A stretch of DNA of 64,000 bases from Pochonia chlamydosporia 170 (taxonomy: Eukaryota > Ascomycota > Sordariomycetes > Hypocreales > Clavicipitaceae): positions 248,001 to 312,000 of the forward strand of contig NW_019154046.1 of NCBI RefSeq assembly GCF_001653235.2. Direction: 5' to 3'. The notes below the pieces were generated by a model. That model ran no database searches. It was not told where the DNA came from and saw nothing but the letters and a program-made list of their open reading frames with translations. Positions 32,740-43,684 of the stretch are shown piece after piece; position 1 is the stretch's first letter, and each line of letters begins with the position of its first letter. The position numbers were made by a program, and so were the translations under genes.

Positions 32740-35457
32740 TTAGAAAGAGGCATGACTGGTTCCATTGATAACCAACTCCTTCTGCTGACCCGCCGCCTTG
32801 GATATCTCGTCGAAGCATCCTGCGCTAGCTGCCACGAAGCCCAACAATGCGGGTGAAGGGCTCAAGACCTTGCTAGTAAATTCGGGATGCGCTTGCAGTC
32901 TATTCAAGGAAGTTAGCATTTTATGGCGGAAGAAAGGTTCACAACGCCACCTAGCACAGGCTACTTACCCGACAAAGAAAGGATGATTCTTCAGTTCAAT
33001 CGTCTCAACTCGTACCCCCTGGTCATCAAGAGACGTCACGCTCAGGCCCGCCTTTTCCAAGTCCTCGATGTAGTCGGGGTTCACCTCGTAACGATGTCGG
33101 TGGCGTTCTTCAACAACTGCAGCGCCGCCGTACATAGCCCGCAGCTTGCTCCATTCTGTTCCAGGCTTGAAGTGTGATGTACGAGTGCCTACTCTCATAG
33201 TGCCGCCCATTTGCCTGAGAACCGGTCAGTACAGTTTCCAATATCTATCGTCCTTGTGAGGAAGGCCATGGCATACTCTTTGGAGCCTTCTGGCATGAAA
33301 ATAACAACGCGATGCTCCGCATGGGCGGAAATCTCTTCTGAGGTGGCATCTTTCAGACCCATGATGTTGCGGGCATACTCCATAACAGCGACCTGCAGGC
33401 CCAAGCAGATTCCAAGGAACGGAACCTTGCGCTCGCGGGCCCATTTGGTGGTGGCAATCATGCCTTCGATTCCCCTCGAGCCGAAGCCACCTACATTGAC
33501 GGTGAGTTTCGTGTGCCATGTCCGACGAATGACGCAACTTACCAGGAACAATCAATCCTTCGGCCTCGCAAAGCGCCTTCCAGGCGTTGTGATATTTGGT
33601 GGGATCTTTTTGCTGCATGTCTTGCTCAAGGTGCTCGGAGTCGACAGAAACGAGGTTCAACTTGCGACCGCATCGCATAGCCGAGTGTTCCAGTGCCTTG
33701 TGTACGCTGAGGTATGCGTCATCCAGAGTCACGTACTTTCCTACCAACGCGATATTAACGGGTGGTAGATGATGCTTTGGTGTGACGGTCTTGGTCCAAA
33801 TATCCCAGAGAGCTTGGCCCTTCTGAACTCTGGCCGGTGAGAGGACAGTGGTATCAAGAGCAAGGCCCTTCTGCAGCTGTTTGAGCAGGCCCTCTTGCTC
33901 GAGGAGTAGAGGAACTTGATAGATGGTTTCCATATCTCGCACACCGATGACTTGTTCGTATTCAACTTGGCAGCTTCTAGCGATCTTCTGAATTGTAGCG
34001 TCATCAAGCTCGCGCTCACAACGACAAGCAACCTATTAAACGTTAATAGATGAAAAGATCTACCCGAATATTGCTTCAACCCACCATGTCTGGAATCAAG
34101 CCAGCACTGCGCATCTGCTTGATGGCATGTTGTGTGGGCTTGGTTTTCTCCTCCCCATTGATAATGGGAACGTATGACACTGCAATGCTGAAGAAGTTTT
34201 CGCGGCCGAGTCTATGTCTAAGTTGGACAAGAGCTTCGATAAAAGGTGCAGACTCGATGTCTCTAGCCGCGTGTCAGTTTGAATTGAGTCCATTAAGGTA
34301 GGAAAACCTGATCGATCGGAAGTAAATTTGGCCACACATACCCGACAGTACCACCCTACAAAACCGTCACGGTTAGCAGCCAAGGACAGTTTGAGTTTAA
34401 AGTGTGCCACTGAACTCACCAGCTCAACTAGAAAACAAGTTAGCACATCCCTACTCCGCATCAGACAAGTCAGGCCATTCATAACATACTGATACAGACA
34501 TCAGGCTCCTCTCCTGAGTCATCGACGGGAATCTTGGCGACTCGTTCGATCCATTCTTGCATAGCATCTGTGATATGGGGTACAACCTGGACCGCTAATA
34601 TACAGTTAGTAATGGTTCCAGCGAAGACCTGCTTCGACCAAGCTGGAGAAGCAAGTGGTTGTGCTCTCCATCATTGATCATATGGCTGCTCGGGGGGAGT
34701 ATAGGTCAATCGTACTCTTTCCTAGGTAGTCGCCTCGTCTTTCTTTATCCTGCCAAGGGAGTTACGTTAGCGCGGCGTCGATAGCACGGAATCGTGGTTT
34801 CCCGTACCAGGACAAGTTTGTAGATTTTTCCGGTCGTCATGTTGCTCTCGTTGCTGAGCTGGATGCCAAGGTATCTGCTTCCATTAGCAACACAATCTCT
34901 AGTGCAGATCGTAACAAAACATGCCGTTCATAGTTGCCAAGATCCAAATCGGTCTCACCGCCATCGGCGAGAACAAAGCATTCTCCGTGCCTGTATTCGG
35001 TCAGTTCACGATCGCTCCGTTTCGAGGGTCGGGTAGTCTTGCTCTAGAGGGTTTAGCAACCCGGCATCGGTGTTCAAATACGGGTCGAGCTTTTGTGCCT
35101 ATAAATTGCGGCGTGAGTATGAGACGTTCGCATTGATATCGGTGTTGATGCGGTCGTACCGTGACCCGAAGACCGAGTGTCTTGAGAAGAAGCCCAGAGC
35201 TGCTAGCTGCACAAAAAAGAGGTCAGTGGTTGAGGGATGGCAAGGATAGCTACTAGGCAGTATCCATACCAATAATGCCTACATTATCTCAAAGTTAGCA
35301 TACGAATTGATCCATGAGTTGCCATCAGGTCCGACAAGTTTGGTCGTGATGATCGTGATGATCGTGAAGCACACCGACCATGCATGACAAGATCGGGAAG
35401 TGACGTACCTTTTCCAACACCAGAGATAACTCCGCCGCTCACAAGAACTACACGCAT
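32740..35457 (-). CDS. URA7: CTP synthase, 15 exons with micro-exons
   Basis: Exons, 5' to 3': 35409-35457, 35270-35278, 35160-35206, 35043-35098, 34925-34990, 34808-34874, 34716-34749, 34490-34594, 34420-34427, 34342-34355, 34085-34262, 33543-34032, 33277-33490, 32969-33214 and 32740-32899. The sum is 1743 nt, or 580 residues, the usual eukaryotic length. The synthase domain starts [17 protein letters not shown]. Blocks [29 protein letters not shown] and [10 protein letters not shown] are all restored only by splicing. The glutaminase domain has GICLGLQ with the catalytic Cys, and ends AHPEF. The enzyme makes CTP from UTP, ATP and glutamine. Three exons are 9, 8 and 14 nt; two introns (34991-35042 and 34875-34924) use GC donors. 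The symbol follows the yeast orthologue. Confidence 0.92.
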
Positions 35458-36081
35458 CTTGACAGTCGACCGAAGGTGCTAGACAAATTGCAAGGCTATG
35501 ATATTCTGCGATGTACTGCGATTCTGCACAATACAATGCAATGGGCAGAAAAAAAAAGATTTCTCACGCGTCGAAAGGCGTGAGTGGGTCGAACGCTTAA
35601 ACTTTTGCACAAGTTCGAGTCGCGCTTTCCTTTATTTTGACTGTTTTCACAAGTCGGACCCCACCATGCTCTCCCTCGCCGAATTACCCCACATCTCACC
35701 GCCTACTTCAGGGCAGAAGATGTCTACCCTAGATGAAGGGTCGAAATTGAATTGGACGTGAGAGATGTGCCTGCATAAAGGAAATAGCTTCAAAAACTTG
35801 TACTTTTAGTTTCAAGAAGAGTTCGTAAAAGTTCTTTTCTTTATATAAATGCCAATGTCAACGTAAGGAGCGTCTGAGTTGAGTTTTGGCGACTACGAAA
35901 CTTTGTACTACTTGACCCCAGGTGACACAAACCTTGTGCCCAACGATAGTTACAACCACACACATCCCTCGCGCAACCTCAACCTGAATGTCAACAGACT
36001 TTACCCACAAGGCACCAACTTTCTATGAACACTGTCAGCTTACCTAAAAAAAACCGGTACGGCAGAGTCCAACACGTCAAG
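35458..36081. other. intergenic, CTP synthase promoter
   Basis: Upstream of CTP synthase and downstream of the lectin gene. No gene seen. Confidence 0.5.
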
Positions 36082-37201
36082 CTACTCATACGAATACAGA
36101 GCAGCATTGGTTCCTCTGGCGAAAACAGCCGCGCCAAAATCACCGCGAGGATTAATCACAGGCGCATCCGTCACCACACCACCGACAGATCTCCAGTCGC
36201 CCCAAGCAGCCCCGTTGTATTCCTTCAAATATACCGCATTGTTACCGCCTTGAGCCGCAACAGTGATGTACTTGCCACCCCAGGCTGTCGCCGATGGCCG
36301 GGACATGATGGTGCCTCCAAGACTGACCCAAGCGGTCCATGCTGCTCCGTTCCAAGACTTCTGGAAGAGGGCATTGTTTGTTCCTCGGACGAACAGATCT
36401 ATTCTGTTGGACGCATAAGAAACAGCGGTGATGTCATCCATGACCGTACCGCCCAAGTTGATCCAACCTGACCACGACGAACCGTTCCATGCCTTGTGAT
36501 AGACAGCATTATCTGCGCCTCTCACGAATACATCGATGCGGTTGGCACCCCAGGAGACTGCCTGCGGGCTACCAACAATGGTGCCACCCATGTTCTCCCA
36601 TCCGCTCCAAGCACCGTTCCAATACTTATGGTAGACTGCGTTGTCCATGCCTCGGACGAACAGATCAAGTCTGTTTGGTCCCCAGGCTACAGCACTGATC
36701 TCGCCAATGATGCCGCCACCGAGAGAACCCCAACTGCTCCAAGCAGTGCCACTCCACCATTTATGATAACAGGCGTTGTCTGTGCCCAGAACAAAGAGAT
36801 CAATGCGATTTGCAGCCCAGGAAACGGCGGTAACATCGCCATAGATGGTACCTCCGAGGTTCTCGTAGCCAGTTTCACTAGGACCCCATGCCGAGCCAGG
36901 ACCACCGTTTTGCCACTTGTGGTAGACAGCGTTGTCAGTTCCTCTGACGAACACATCCGTCCGTCCAGGTGCCCAAGAGACGACACCAGGGTGGCCTATG
37001 AGTGTTAGCTTGGATCACAGTCATTGAAAGTCTAACAACATGGCGCAGTATATGCTTACCTGAAAACAATCCGCCTAGTCCCCTCCAGACTTGAGCTTTG
37101 GGAGCTGGAGCACGAGTCTCCTTTTCAACAACCCTGGCATTGCACGCATTGGGTGCAACTGCGAGGAGCGAGAGACAATACAGAAGAGTGTACTTCAACA
37201 T
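36082..37201 (-). CDS. secreted PLL-like seven-bladed beta-propeller lectin
   Basis: Exon 1 (37060-37201) and exon 2 (36082-36995) around a 64-nt intron (donor GTAAGC, acceptor CATAG) give 351 residues. The N-terminus [20 protein letters not shown] is a signal peptide. Seven repeats of about 45 residues follow. The core is [23 protein letters not shown], then WNGxxWSGWxxLGG; the last two repeats are more diverged. This is the pattern of PLL/PHL lectins from Photorhabdus and related actinobacterial proteins, which bind fucose or similar sugars in pockets between blades. A role in recognising host or competitor glycans is inference. The gene has a TATA box 83 nt upstream of the ATG. Confidence 0.85.
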
Positions 37202-37283
37202 TGTGAGCAGAAGTTGTTCGCGATGGATCAGAGTGCGTTCTGTTGATGATTCGCACTTCCAAACTCAACAGGTCCAACCACCA

Positions 37284-37291
37284 TATTTATA
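37284..37291 (-). promoter_or_regulatory. TATA box of lectin gene
   Basis: Minus strand reads TATAAATA, 83 nt upstream of the ATG at 37201. Confidence 0.55.
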
Positions 37292-38842
37292 GAAAAGCCA
37301 GATTCATCAGACGTCACTCACTGATGAGGGAAACTAATGAGTATAGCAGGAAAGCGTCCATGATTTCACATACTCTCTCTACCCCGCAGAAGCTGTACCA
37401 ATGTCTGCATAGTCTCTCGTAACCATATCGATTCGATTCAACGAGCGGAGAGACATGACCAAGTTCTAGATCGAATGTTGTACCATGTCACCGTTATCTC
37501 ATGCATCAATGCTACCCTTTGCCAGCTGCATTTTGAAGCCACGAACATATATTAATGTCGCCGTTCAAGTCACACATTGGTAAGTCACCCTCCTTCTCAA
37601 AGGAGGGATTAATTGCCCATTTATATGTGTTATCATATCTCAGTGTTACCTCTCAACGTATCATTGGGGCTTTTTTTGTGCCTGTGATTCTGGTATAAGC
37701 ATAGTTCAGGTGTGAACTAGTCATGCAGGAGCTGAATACTGTATGCTTGGCACGCATATGCACCTCTCGCCCGGCAACATGAGTTACCAAAATGGCAACT
37801 CGCAGTCAACGTTGTGCTGGGATTCAACCAAAAGCCACAATGACCGGTTTGTGCGTACGGCCTTTTGCCGACGTTACCTGTCAACGGCGCAGCGAATCAC
37901 CAGTTGGCGGCATCTATACCCCGGTTGAAAGTCATGTATGGTGAATCGATATTGCAACGCTGACAGCTGTATGTTTGGGTCTGGTACTGTGTTTTCTCTT
38001 TGACACAGGCACGCTGTAGGCGACGAGGGTAAAATGCCCGAAGCTGGTAGAGTGATTGATGCCTTGACGTAATTTTAATCACACTCGGTGATCCGGTCAC
38101 CCGCACACTTGCAGATTCTCTTCTCTCCACGACTATCTACCGAGTATGTTGACTCAAATGTCAAAGGCAAGACATAGCCGCTCAATTATGTTTTAATGAA
38201 GCGAGGACGCCTCATCGCCGTCCACGGGTTTATAATTGCGGGCGTCACGTCATTTAAAAGTCTCAAGACGCCCATTTTCTAAGACATGTTGTCAACATAT
38301 GACAGCTCAAGACGTTTCTCTGCCATCATCACACGCTCGGTTTCGTTTACGTCCAAACTTGTTGGCAATATGCCGAAAAAGAATCTCGCCTTTGTGTAAC
38401 ATTCAACTCATTTCTCCGGATCATGGTTTCACAAAACCAATATCGTTTACAAAACTCCGCAACGACTTTTCTCATGGTAAAGTGGTCGCGATGATTGGAA
38501 CGGACGAATCTTCCTCCATGTCGGCATCGGATTCCCCACAGCCACCGACTGCTCCGACTTTCCGAGTTCCGAATGGCTTTGAAGCGCCTCATTCAGCCCT
38601 ATTCGGCCGCTAACATTTACGAGTGCTGGCTTTCTTACAGTAATGGGACCCGACTTTCAAGCGTGTGGCTCTGGCATTTGTTACTGGCGTCGGTGTCATG
38701 GTGGCCGTGGTGCCGCGATTGAAGGTATCACGAGTCGCGGGATTCACAACTCACAAGCCTCGTTACGACGGCTTACAACAGCTTACAAAAGCATTATAAT
38801 CATTGTCAAACTTTGATATCTTGTATGTGGCACGCATCTGAG

Positions 38843-38850
38843 TATATATA
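38843..38850 (+). promoter_or_regulatory. TATA box of FAD monooxygenase gene
   Basis: TATATATA lies about 105 nt upstream of the ATG at 38955. Confidence 0.5.
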
Positions 38851-38954
38851 CCGCGTCCATTTATCTCTCGATAGTGGGATTCTTCCACCGACCATCAGCC
38901 ATCATTGAATAACAATCACCAAACCAAGAGACATACGACAGATCATAAAACATC

Positions 38955-40511
38955 ATGACAACCTCAACCACCGACGTTTTAATCGTTGGCGCCGGACCTA
39001 CAGGTCTCGTACTTGCCCTGTGGCTATCAAAACTCGGCGTCAAAGTTCGCATCATCGACAAGGCCATCCAAGCAGCAACGTCAACTCGCGCATTGGCAGT
39101 TCAAGCACGCACATTAGAGCTCTACGCCCAGTTCGACCCTGAGCTCGCAAACAAAGTAATCGAAGATGGACATAAAGTTGCCGGCTTCAACGGCTGGGTC
39201 AAGGGAAGCCGGTCATTTCGCGTCCCAATCACACGATTTGGCGAGGGCATGACACCCTTCCCGTTCGTCAAGATCTACCCACAGCATGAACACGAGCACA
39301 TGCTCACGGAGCGTTTGCGCAAAGATTTTGGAATATCTGTTGAATTACAGACCGAGCTAGTAGGATTCAAGGATGACTGCGACACCAAAAGAATAGTTGC
39401 ATCGTTGAAAAAGACAACTGGTGAAGAGGAGACGGCCGTAGCCCAATACATCGCCGGCTGCGACGGATCTCACTCAGTAGTACGCAAGAGCCTGGGCATC
39501 TCATTCCCCGGCGGCATCTACGATCAAATGTTCTATGTTGCCGATATTGAAGGTGATGGACCTCCCATGGACGGCGAGCTGCACGTATGCCTCGACCAAG
39601 CCGACTTTCTGGCCATATTTCCACTCGCAGGAAAAGGTCGCGCAAGATTGATCGGCACAGTGAGACAAAGCAGAACTTCCTCCGTCGAACCACGGGAATT
39701 ATCCTTCAAGGATGTGAGGGGCCTTGCAATCGAGCACATGAAGCTTCAGGTAGCAAAGGTGAACTGGTTCTCTACATACCGCGTTCATCACCGAGTGGCG
39801 GATCACTTTCGGAAGGGCCGAGCATTTATACTAGGAGACGCGGCTCACGTTCATAGCCCTGCTGGTGGGCAAGGAATGAACACTGGGATTGGAGATGCCA
39901 TCAACCTGGCGTGGAAGATTGCCGCCGTGTTGGCGGGTGATGCCCAGGACAACTTGCTGGACACATTCGAAGAAGAGAGGGCGCACTTTGCAAAGCAATT
40001 GGTCGCTACAACCGATCGCGCCTTTACCTTGGCTACAGCAGAAGGGTGGTTTGCTACGATGATTCGCACCAGAATCGTACCCTTTATCGCTCCTTTTCTG
40101 TTGTCCTTCCGGGCCATGCGGAGGTTCGTGTTCAGGACAGTCTCGCAGATCTCTTTACATTACACAGGGATGACTCTTTCTTCGGGACGAGTTGGAACGG
40201 TAAAAGGAGGGCAGAGGCTCCCGTGGGTTGAAGTAGATGGGGCCAGTAACTTTGAGTCACTGTCGTCGATGCGATGGCAGATACACGTTTATGGCAATGT
40301 GACGGAGGTGCTGGTCGCCTGGTGTAAGAAGCATGATATTCCGCTCACAGAGTTTGAGTGGAAGTCTGATTGTGCCTCGGTCGGACTGACCCAAGATGCA
40401 GTCTATGTTCTGCGTCCAGATGGACATGTAGCCTTGGTTCAGAAGAGTGTGGACGTTGATGCGATTGAGCGGTATTTCGCCGACCGCCAGATTCGACTCG
40501 TCACCTTATGA
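38955..40511 (+). CDS. FAD-dependent monooxygenase (PheA/TfdB-type hydroxylase)
   Basis: A single exon encodes 518 residues. The three flavin-hydroxylase signatures are present in order: GAGPTG at residues 12-17 (FAD ADP-binding fold), the DG motif in GCDGSHSVVRKSLG, and the GD motif in ILGDAAHVHSPAGGQGMNTG. The C-terminal part is the thioredoxin-like domain seen in PheA/TfdB-type phenol or aromatic hydroxylases. It should use NAD(P)H and O2 to hydroxylate an aromatic or polyketide-like substrate. There is no polyketide synthase, NRPS or other tailoring gene near it, so a catabolic or detoxifying role is as likely as a biosynthetic one. The TATA box suggests inducible expression (inference). 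Confidence 0.9.
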   Translation: MTTSTTDVLIVGAGPTGLVLALWLSKLGVKVRIIDKAIQAATSTRALAVQARTLELYAQFDPELANKVIEDGHKVAGFNGWVKGSRSFRVPITRFGEGMTPFPFVKIYPQHEHEHMLTERLRKDFGISVELQTELVGFKDDCDTKRIVASLKKTTGEEETAVAQYIAGCDGSHSVVRKSLGISFPGGIYDQMFYVADIEGDGPPMDGELHVCLDQADFLAIFPLAGKGRARLIGTVRQSRTSSVEPRELSFKDVRGLAIEHMKLQVAKVNWFSTYRVHHRVADHFRKGRAFILGDAAHVHSPAGGQGMNTGIGDAINLAWKIAAVLAGDAQDNLLDTFEEERAHFAKQLVATTDRAFTLATAEGWFATMIRTRIVPFIAPFLLSFRAMRRFVFRTVSQISLHYTGMTLSSGRVGTVKGGQRLPWVEVDGASNFESLSSMRWQIHVYGNVTEVLVAWCKKHDIPLTEFEWKSDCASVGLTQDAVYVLRPDGHVALVQKSVDVDAIERYFADRQIRLVTL

Positions 40512-41473
40512 AGTTGAGAAAGCTTGTATTTAATTGTATTAGCATTTAGAGATTGCGTGCAAACATAGTTTCGTTTGGAGTTTACATCGTCGCCGTTACC
40601 AAACATGCAAGTGATGGGAACTCTGAGAGGAGAACACCCTCACAACCGATAGCCTTGACGAGGAAATTATACTGTAAAGACTAAAAGAATTGAAAGAATA
40701 CCAAAGAAACGCTAAGCTTATACCTGTTTGAAAGCCGATACAAAGAGCTACCTACCTAAGTTCTTGAGCCAATCCTGTAGATGTAACTATCTCGACATTG
40801 AAGCATCTATGACCACGCGCAGCCTTACTAACTACCTGGGTAGCCAGAGTATGGACAGCGCTAAAAATATCTCTGATTCTATCAGAGGCTACTTGATGAA
40901 CCCGCTACCTATGCTCCAGATTCCAATGCTTATATGACGAGTGTCATCAACCATTTTGTCACCATTGCTGCAAAATATATGTACTTAGTCAACTAAAGTC
41001 GTAAGTTGAAGACATGGAACTTCCCACTACTTGCTGTCAGACACATTGAATCTAATCCACATTTAATAATTAGATACTACATAATCCTGGTTATTATGTC
41101 TCCAAATTTGTAGGCAGCAACAATGCATTCTTGCAGACACAACTCCTCCTCTAGCACTCGCAGTGTTTCAATGTTCAACCTTGGCTGGGGCAAGACATGC
41201 GCCACCGAAGCAACCAATTTCCGGACCCAAAATGTCCATCTTCAAAATGCATCTGCCTAACCTCCGCCTAACCTCCGCCTCCAATACCGCGTCCATAAAC
41301 CCCCAGCGTCGTTGTCAGGGAGACAGTTAGGCTACAACATTCACCACATTCACCAAATATTATAAATAACGATATGAGAACTAAAATCCAAAATTAGCTG
41401 GACTCGGAACGAATCTCGGCGCATACACCGCTTTCACCCCTAAGTTTAAGTTAATCCTACCATATTTGGAACC
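40512..41473. other. intergenic spacer
   Basis: Between the monooxygenase and the kinesin-like gene, both plus. A short direct repeat, TAACCTCCGCC twice, lies near 41258-41280. No gene seen. Confidence 0.45.
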
Positions 41474-42775
41474 ATGAATGTATTCGCACGATGGAGACCT
41501 CTAGCCCATGCCGAAGAGCCAAGCGGCACAATTGACTATTCCTCATCAAACGCCTCTTTACTCTCTATATCCATCAATCGCGCCTCCTCCGCCAGCGATC
41601 GTCCTTGGAAAAGTCCCGCTGCGTTCACTACTGTCTTCTCTCCCGACGACGACAATGCCAACGTATACAACAAAGTTGTCGAGCCAAACATCTCCAAAGT
41701 ATTGCAGGGTGAATCCTCCAGTTTCTTCGCATACGGTCACTCTGGAAGCGGCAAGACACACACCATCATCGGCTATGATCAAACGCCCAGTAATCTCGGG
41801 CTAAGTCTAGCGGCCGCTCACCAACTATTCGAACACCTTACCATTCTAAACGAGTCAGATACGCCGCAGCTTGGTCTCGGCCTAAGTCTCTTTGAGCTCC
41901 GTGGCAAATCAGCATACGATCTACTGAACAACCGTGTAGAGTGTCATATCCGCGAAGGACCAGATGGCAAGACGCACATTCGAGGCAAAACCGAGACTCT
42001 CGAGCATGGTAAAGTCCGCGTGCGGCCCATCGTCCAACGAGCATGCTGGACGTTTGAGGACTTTCAACAGGTTCTTCAAGGTGGTTTGGCTCGTCGCGCA
42101 GTAGGTACATCAACTATTCATGACCAGAGCTCAAGAACTCATGCTGTGCTCGAGTTGGAAATAGTTAACCAGGCGCTCGTGGATGCTCGTGAAGCACTAA
42201 TCGACCGACAATCCGAATTGGTGCCCGTGGGAAAACGTGCCACGGACATAAGCATCGAGGAGCAATCCAAGGGGTATATCTGTACAGACGGCAAATGGGG
42301 TCCCAATCCAAACTACACGATCAACCAGGCACGCATAGATGAAGCTAATGCCGAAAAAGCAAAATTTGAAGCCCATGTTCAAACTGCAGAGAAGAACGTC
42401 AGCAACATCTACAACAGTGCAAGTGGTCTCGGCGGCAAAATTGTGTTTGTCGACCTCGCAGGTGCAGAATACCACCAAGACAACACCGCTTCTACTCTAA
42501 AGGGTATAAAGCAGACACCGCAAGAGAAACAGGAAGGTCGACAGATCAACACAGATCTCCTTGCTTTAAAGGAAGTCATTCGGGCGTGGTCAGCTAAACA
42601 GACACGCATTCCCTTTCGGTCCTCACCGCTGACGATGGTTTTGAGAGAGCAGTTCTTGTCGGCGAAGGGGTCTTCTTCGGGCATGATTGTGACGTGCTCG
42701 CCGGCAAAGGACCAGTATGCTGCGACGTTGAATTCACTCAAATATGGGGGGTTGGTGGGTGCGGCGACGAAGTAG
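41474..42775 (+). CDS. divergent kinesin-like motor-domain protein
   Basis: A single exon encodes 433 residues, essentially one motor domain with no stalk or tail. The P-loop GHSGSGKTHT is at 88-97 (canonical GQTGSGKT). Switch I is HDQSSRTH near 217 and switch II is VDLAGAE near 325. A helix with LLALKEVIRAW and FRSSPLTMVLRE matches the usual microtubule-binding segment. Between switch I and switch II there are about 85 extra residues, including an alanine/glutamate-rich stretch (DEANAEKAKFEAHVQ) likely to form a helix or coiled coil. Known kinesins have only a short loop there. Nucleotide-binding residues are intact, so it may hydrolyse ATP; movement along microtubules is uncertain. Orphan kinesin-like proteins of this sort exist in filamentous fungi, but I know of no defined role. 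Confidence 0.8.
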   Translation: MNVFARWRPLAHAEEPSGTIDYSSSNASLLSISINRASSASDRPWKSPAAFTTVFSPDDDNANVYNKVVEPNISKVLQGESSSFFAYGHSGSGKTHTIIGYDQTPSNLGLSLAAAHQLFEHLTILNESDTPQLGLGLSLFELRGKSAYDLLNNRVECHIREGPDGKTHIRGKTETLEHGKVRVRPIVQRACWTFEDFQQVLQGGLARRAVGTSTIHDQSSRTHAVLELEIVNQALVDAREALIDRQSELVPVGKRATDISIEEQSKGYICTDGKWGPNPNYTINQARIDEANAEKAKFEAHVQTAEKNVSNIYNSASGLGGKIVFVDLAGAEYHQDNTASTLKGIKQTPQEKQEGRQINTDLLALKEVIRAWSAKQTRIPFRSSPLTMVLREQFLSAKGSSSGMIVTCSPAKDQYAATLNSLKYGGLVGAATK

Positions 42776-42974
42776 CTTGATGGTCCTATCGCAACCGGAT
42801 TCCCAACGCAAAAGTATCAATGATCCCTCATTCACCAGTGTCTGCAAAGTAGCATAAAGATCTTTATCGTCACTGTACTGACTGAGTGTCATCAATAAGT
42901 AGGATTACATGGCGAAAATAGTATGATCATGTGCTTAGATTGACTTATCCAATATAAATATTACCCTTTCCCCA

Positions 42975-43238
42975 TCATACCTTCGACCCAGGTCCCTTAT
43001 TGTCATGCTCTATCCTCACACCCTCGTCTCCCGCAGTCCCTTTCTTAGGGCTATTCCTATTATCCTGCTTGTAGGCCCCCTCCTCCGCTGAGATGGGAAC
43101 CTGTCGAGTACCATCATTCTTGTACACGCCTGGTTCCGCAGAAAGTGGCACGCGACTATCATCCGTATCCTTGGTGTTGTTTTGGACCGGCACGCCGCCT
43201 TCGGTGTGTGTGGTTTTAGTGGTATCTTTGTCGGGCAT
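42975..43238 (-). CDS. small disordered hydrophilic protein with tandem motif
   Basis: The ATG at 43238 gives 87 residues; a longer frame would need a non-ATG start. The sequence is highly polar, with Thr, Asp, Lys and Gly and almost no hydrophobic residues, so it is predicted to be disordered. A 14-residue motif occurs twice: RVPLSAEPGVYKND and QVPISAEEGAYKQD. There is no signal peptide or cysteine. I do not recognise a family; stress-protectant hydrophilin-like proteins look similar but that is only a guess. It is convergent with the kinesin-like gene. Confidence 0.55.
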   Translation of the reverse strand: MPDKDTTKTTHTEGGVPVQNNTKDTDDSRVPLSAEPGVYKNDGTRQVPISAEEGAYKQDNRNSPKKGTAGDEGVRIEHDNKGPGSKV

Positions 43239-43684
43239 GATGGACGAGCAGAATAGTGCGTTCCAACAAAATGTAGGTTTCAATTGTTTGATGTTCGAGT
43301 TACTAGATCGTCAGTTTAGTCTAGAAAGTCGAAAGAGCTGTATTTATTAATGTTGGAGATACTGCGCCAACGTCACCTTGCCGTCACACGTCGTGAGGTC
43401 CTACTAAGGTTGATGAGATCATCGATCTCAACGGCCGCGTTTAGTGGCGCACCTGTTGCGGCAACCAGATTTAGACTCGCCATCATGGATCACAACGGAG
43501 CAAAATACCCGGCCGAGTGTCATCAATTGTTTCATTTCAATTGGCTCGAGTCTACGTTCCTGACAGATGCTTTTGCTCTCCAAACACGGTATTCGCCGCG
43601 GACCGACAACCAACATCCCCATACTCCAATGCCCTGATCTTAGGTCCTCAACTACTTTTTACGTAGACTCCAGTAAGATCTAGT
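43239..43684. other. intergenic spacer
   Basis: Between the small disordered protein gene and the 3' end of the NatB subunit gene, both minus. No gene seen. Confidence 0.5.

Larger units (their letters stand above)
37202..38954. other. long divergent intergenic region
   Basis: About 1.75 kb between the lectin (minus) and the FAD monooxygenase (plus). It holds both promoters, each with a TATA box. No gene is recognised between them. Confidence 0.45.

Noticed and set aside
33211..33768. 185-codon open frame on the plus strand
   Set aside because: Antisense to conserved CTP synthase exons and crossing an intron; no family resemblance.
38955..40511. Monooxygenase as part of a secondary-metabolite cluster
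   Set aside because: No polyketide synthase, NRPS, terpene cyclase or transporter lies within the window next to it.
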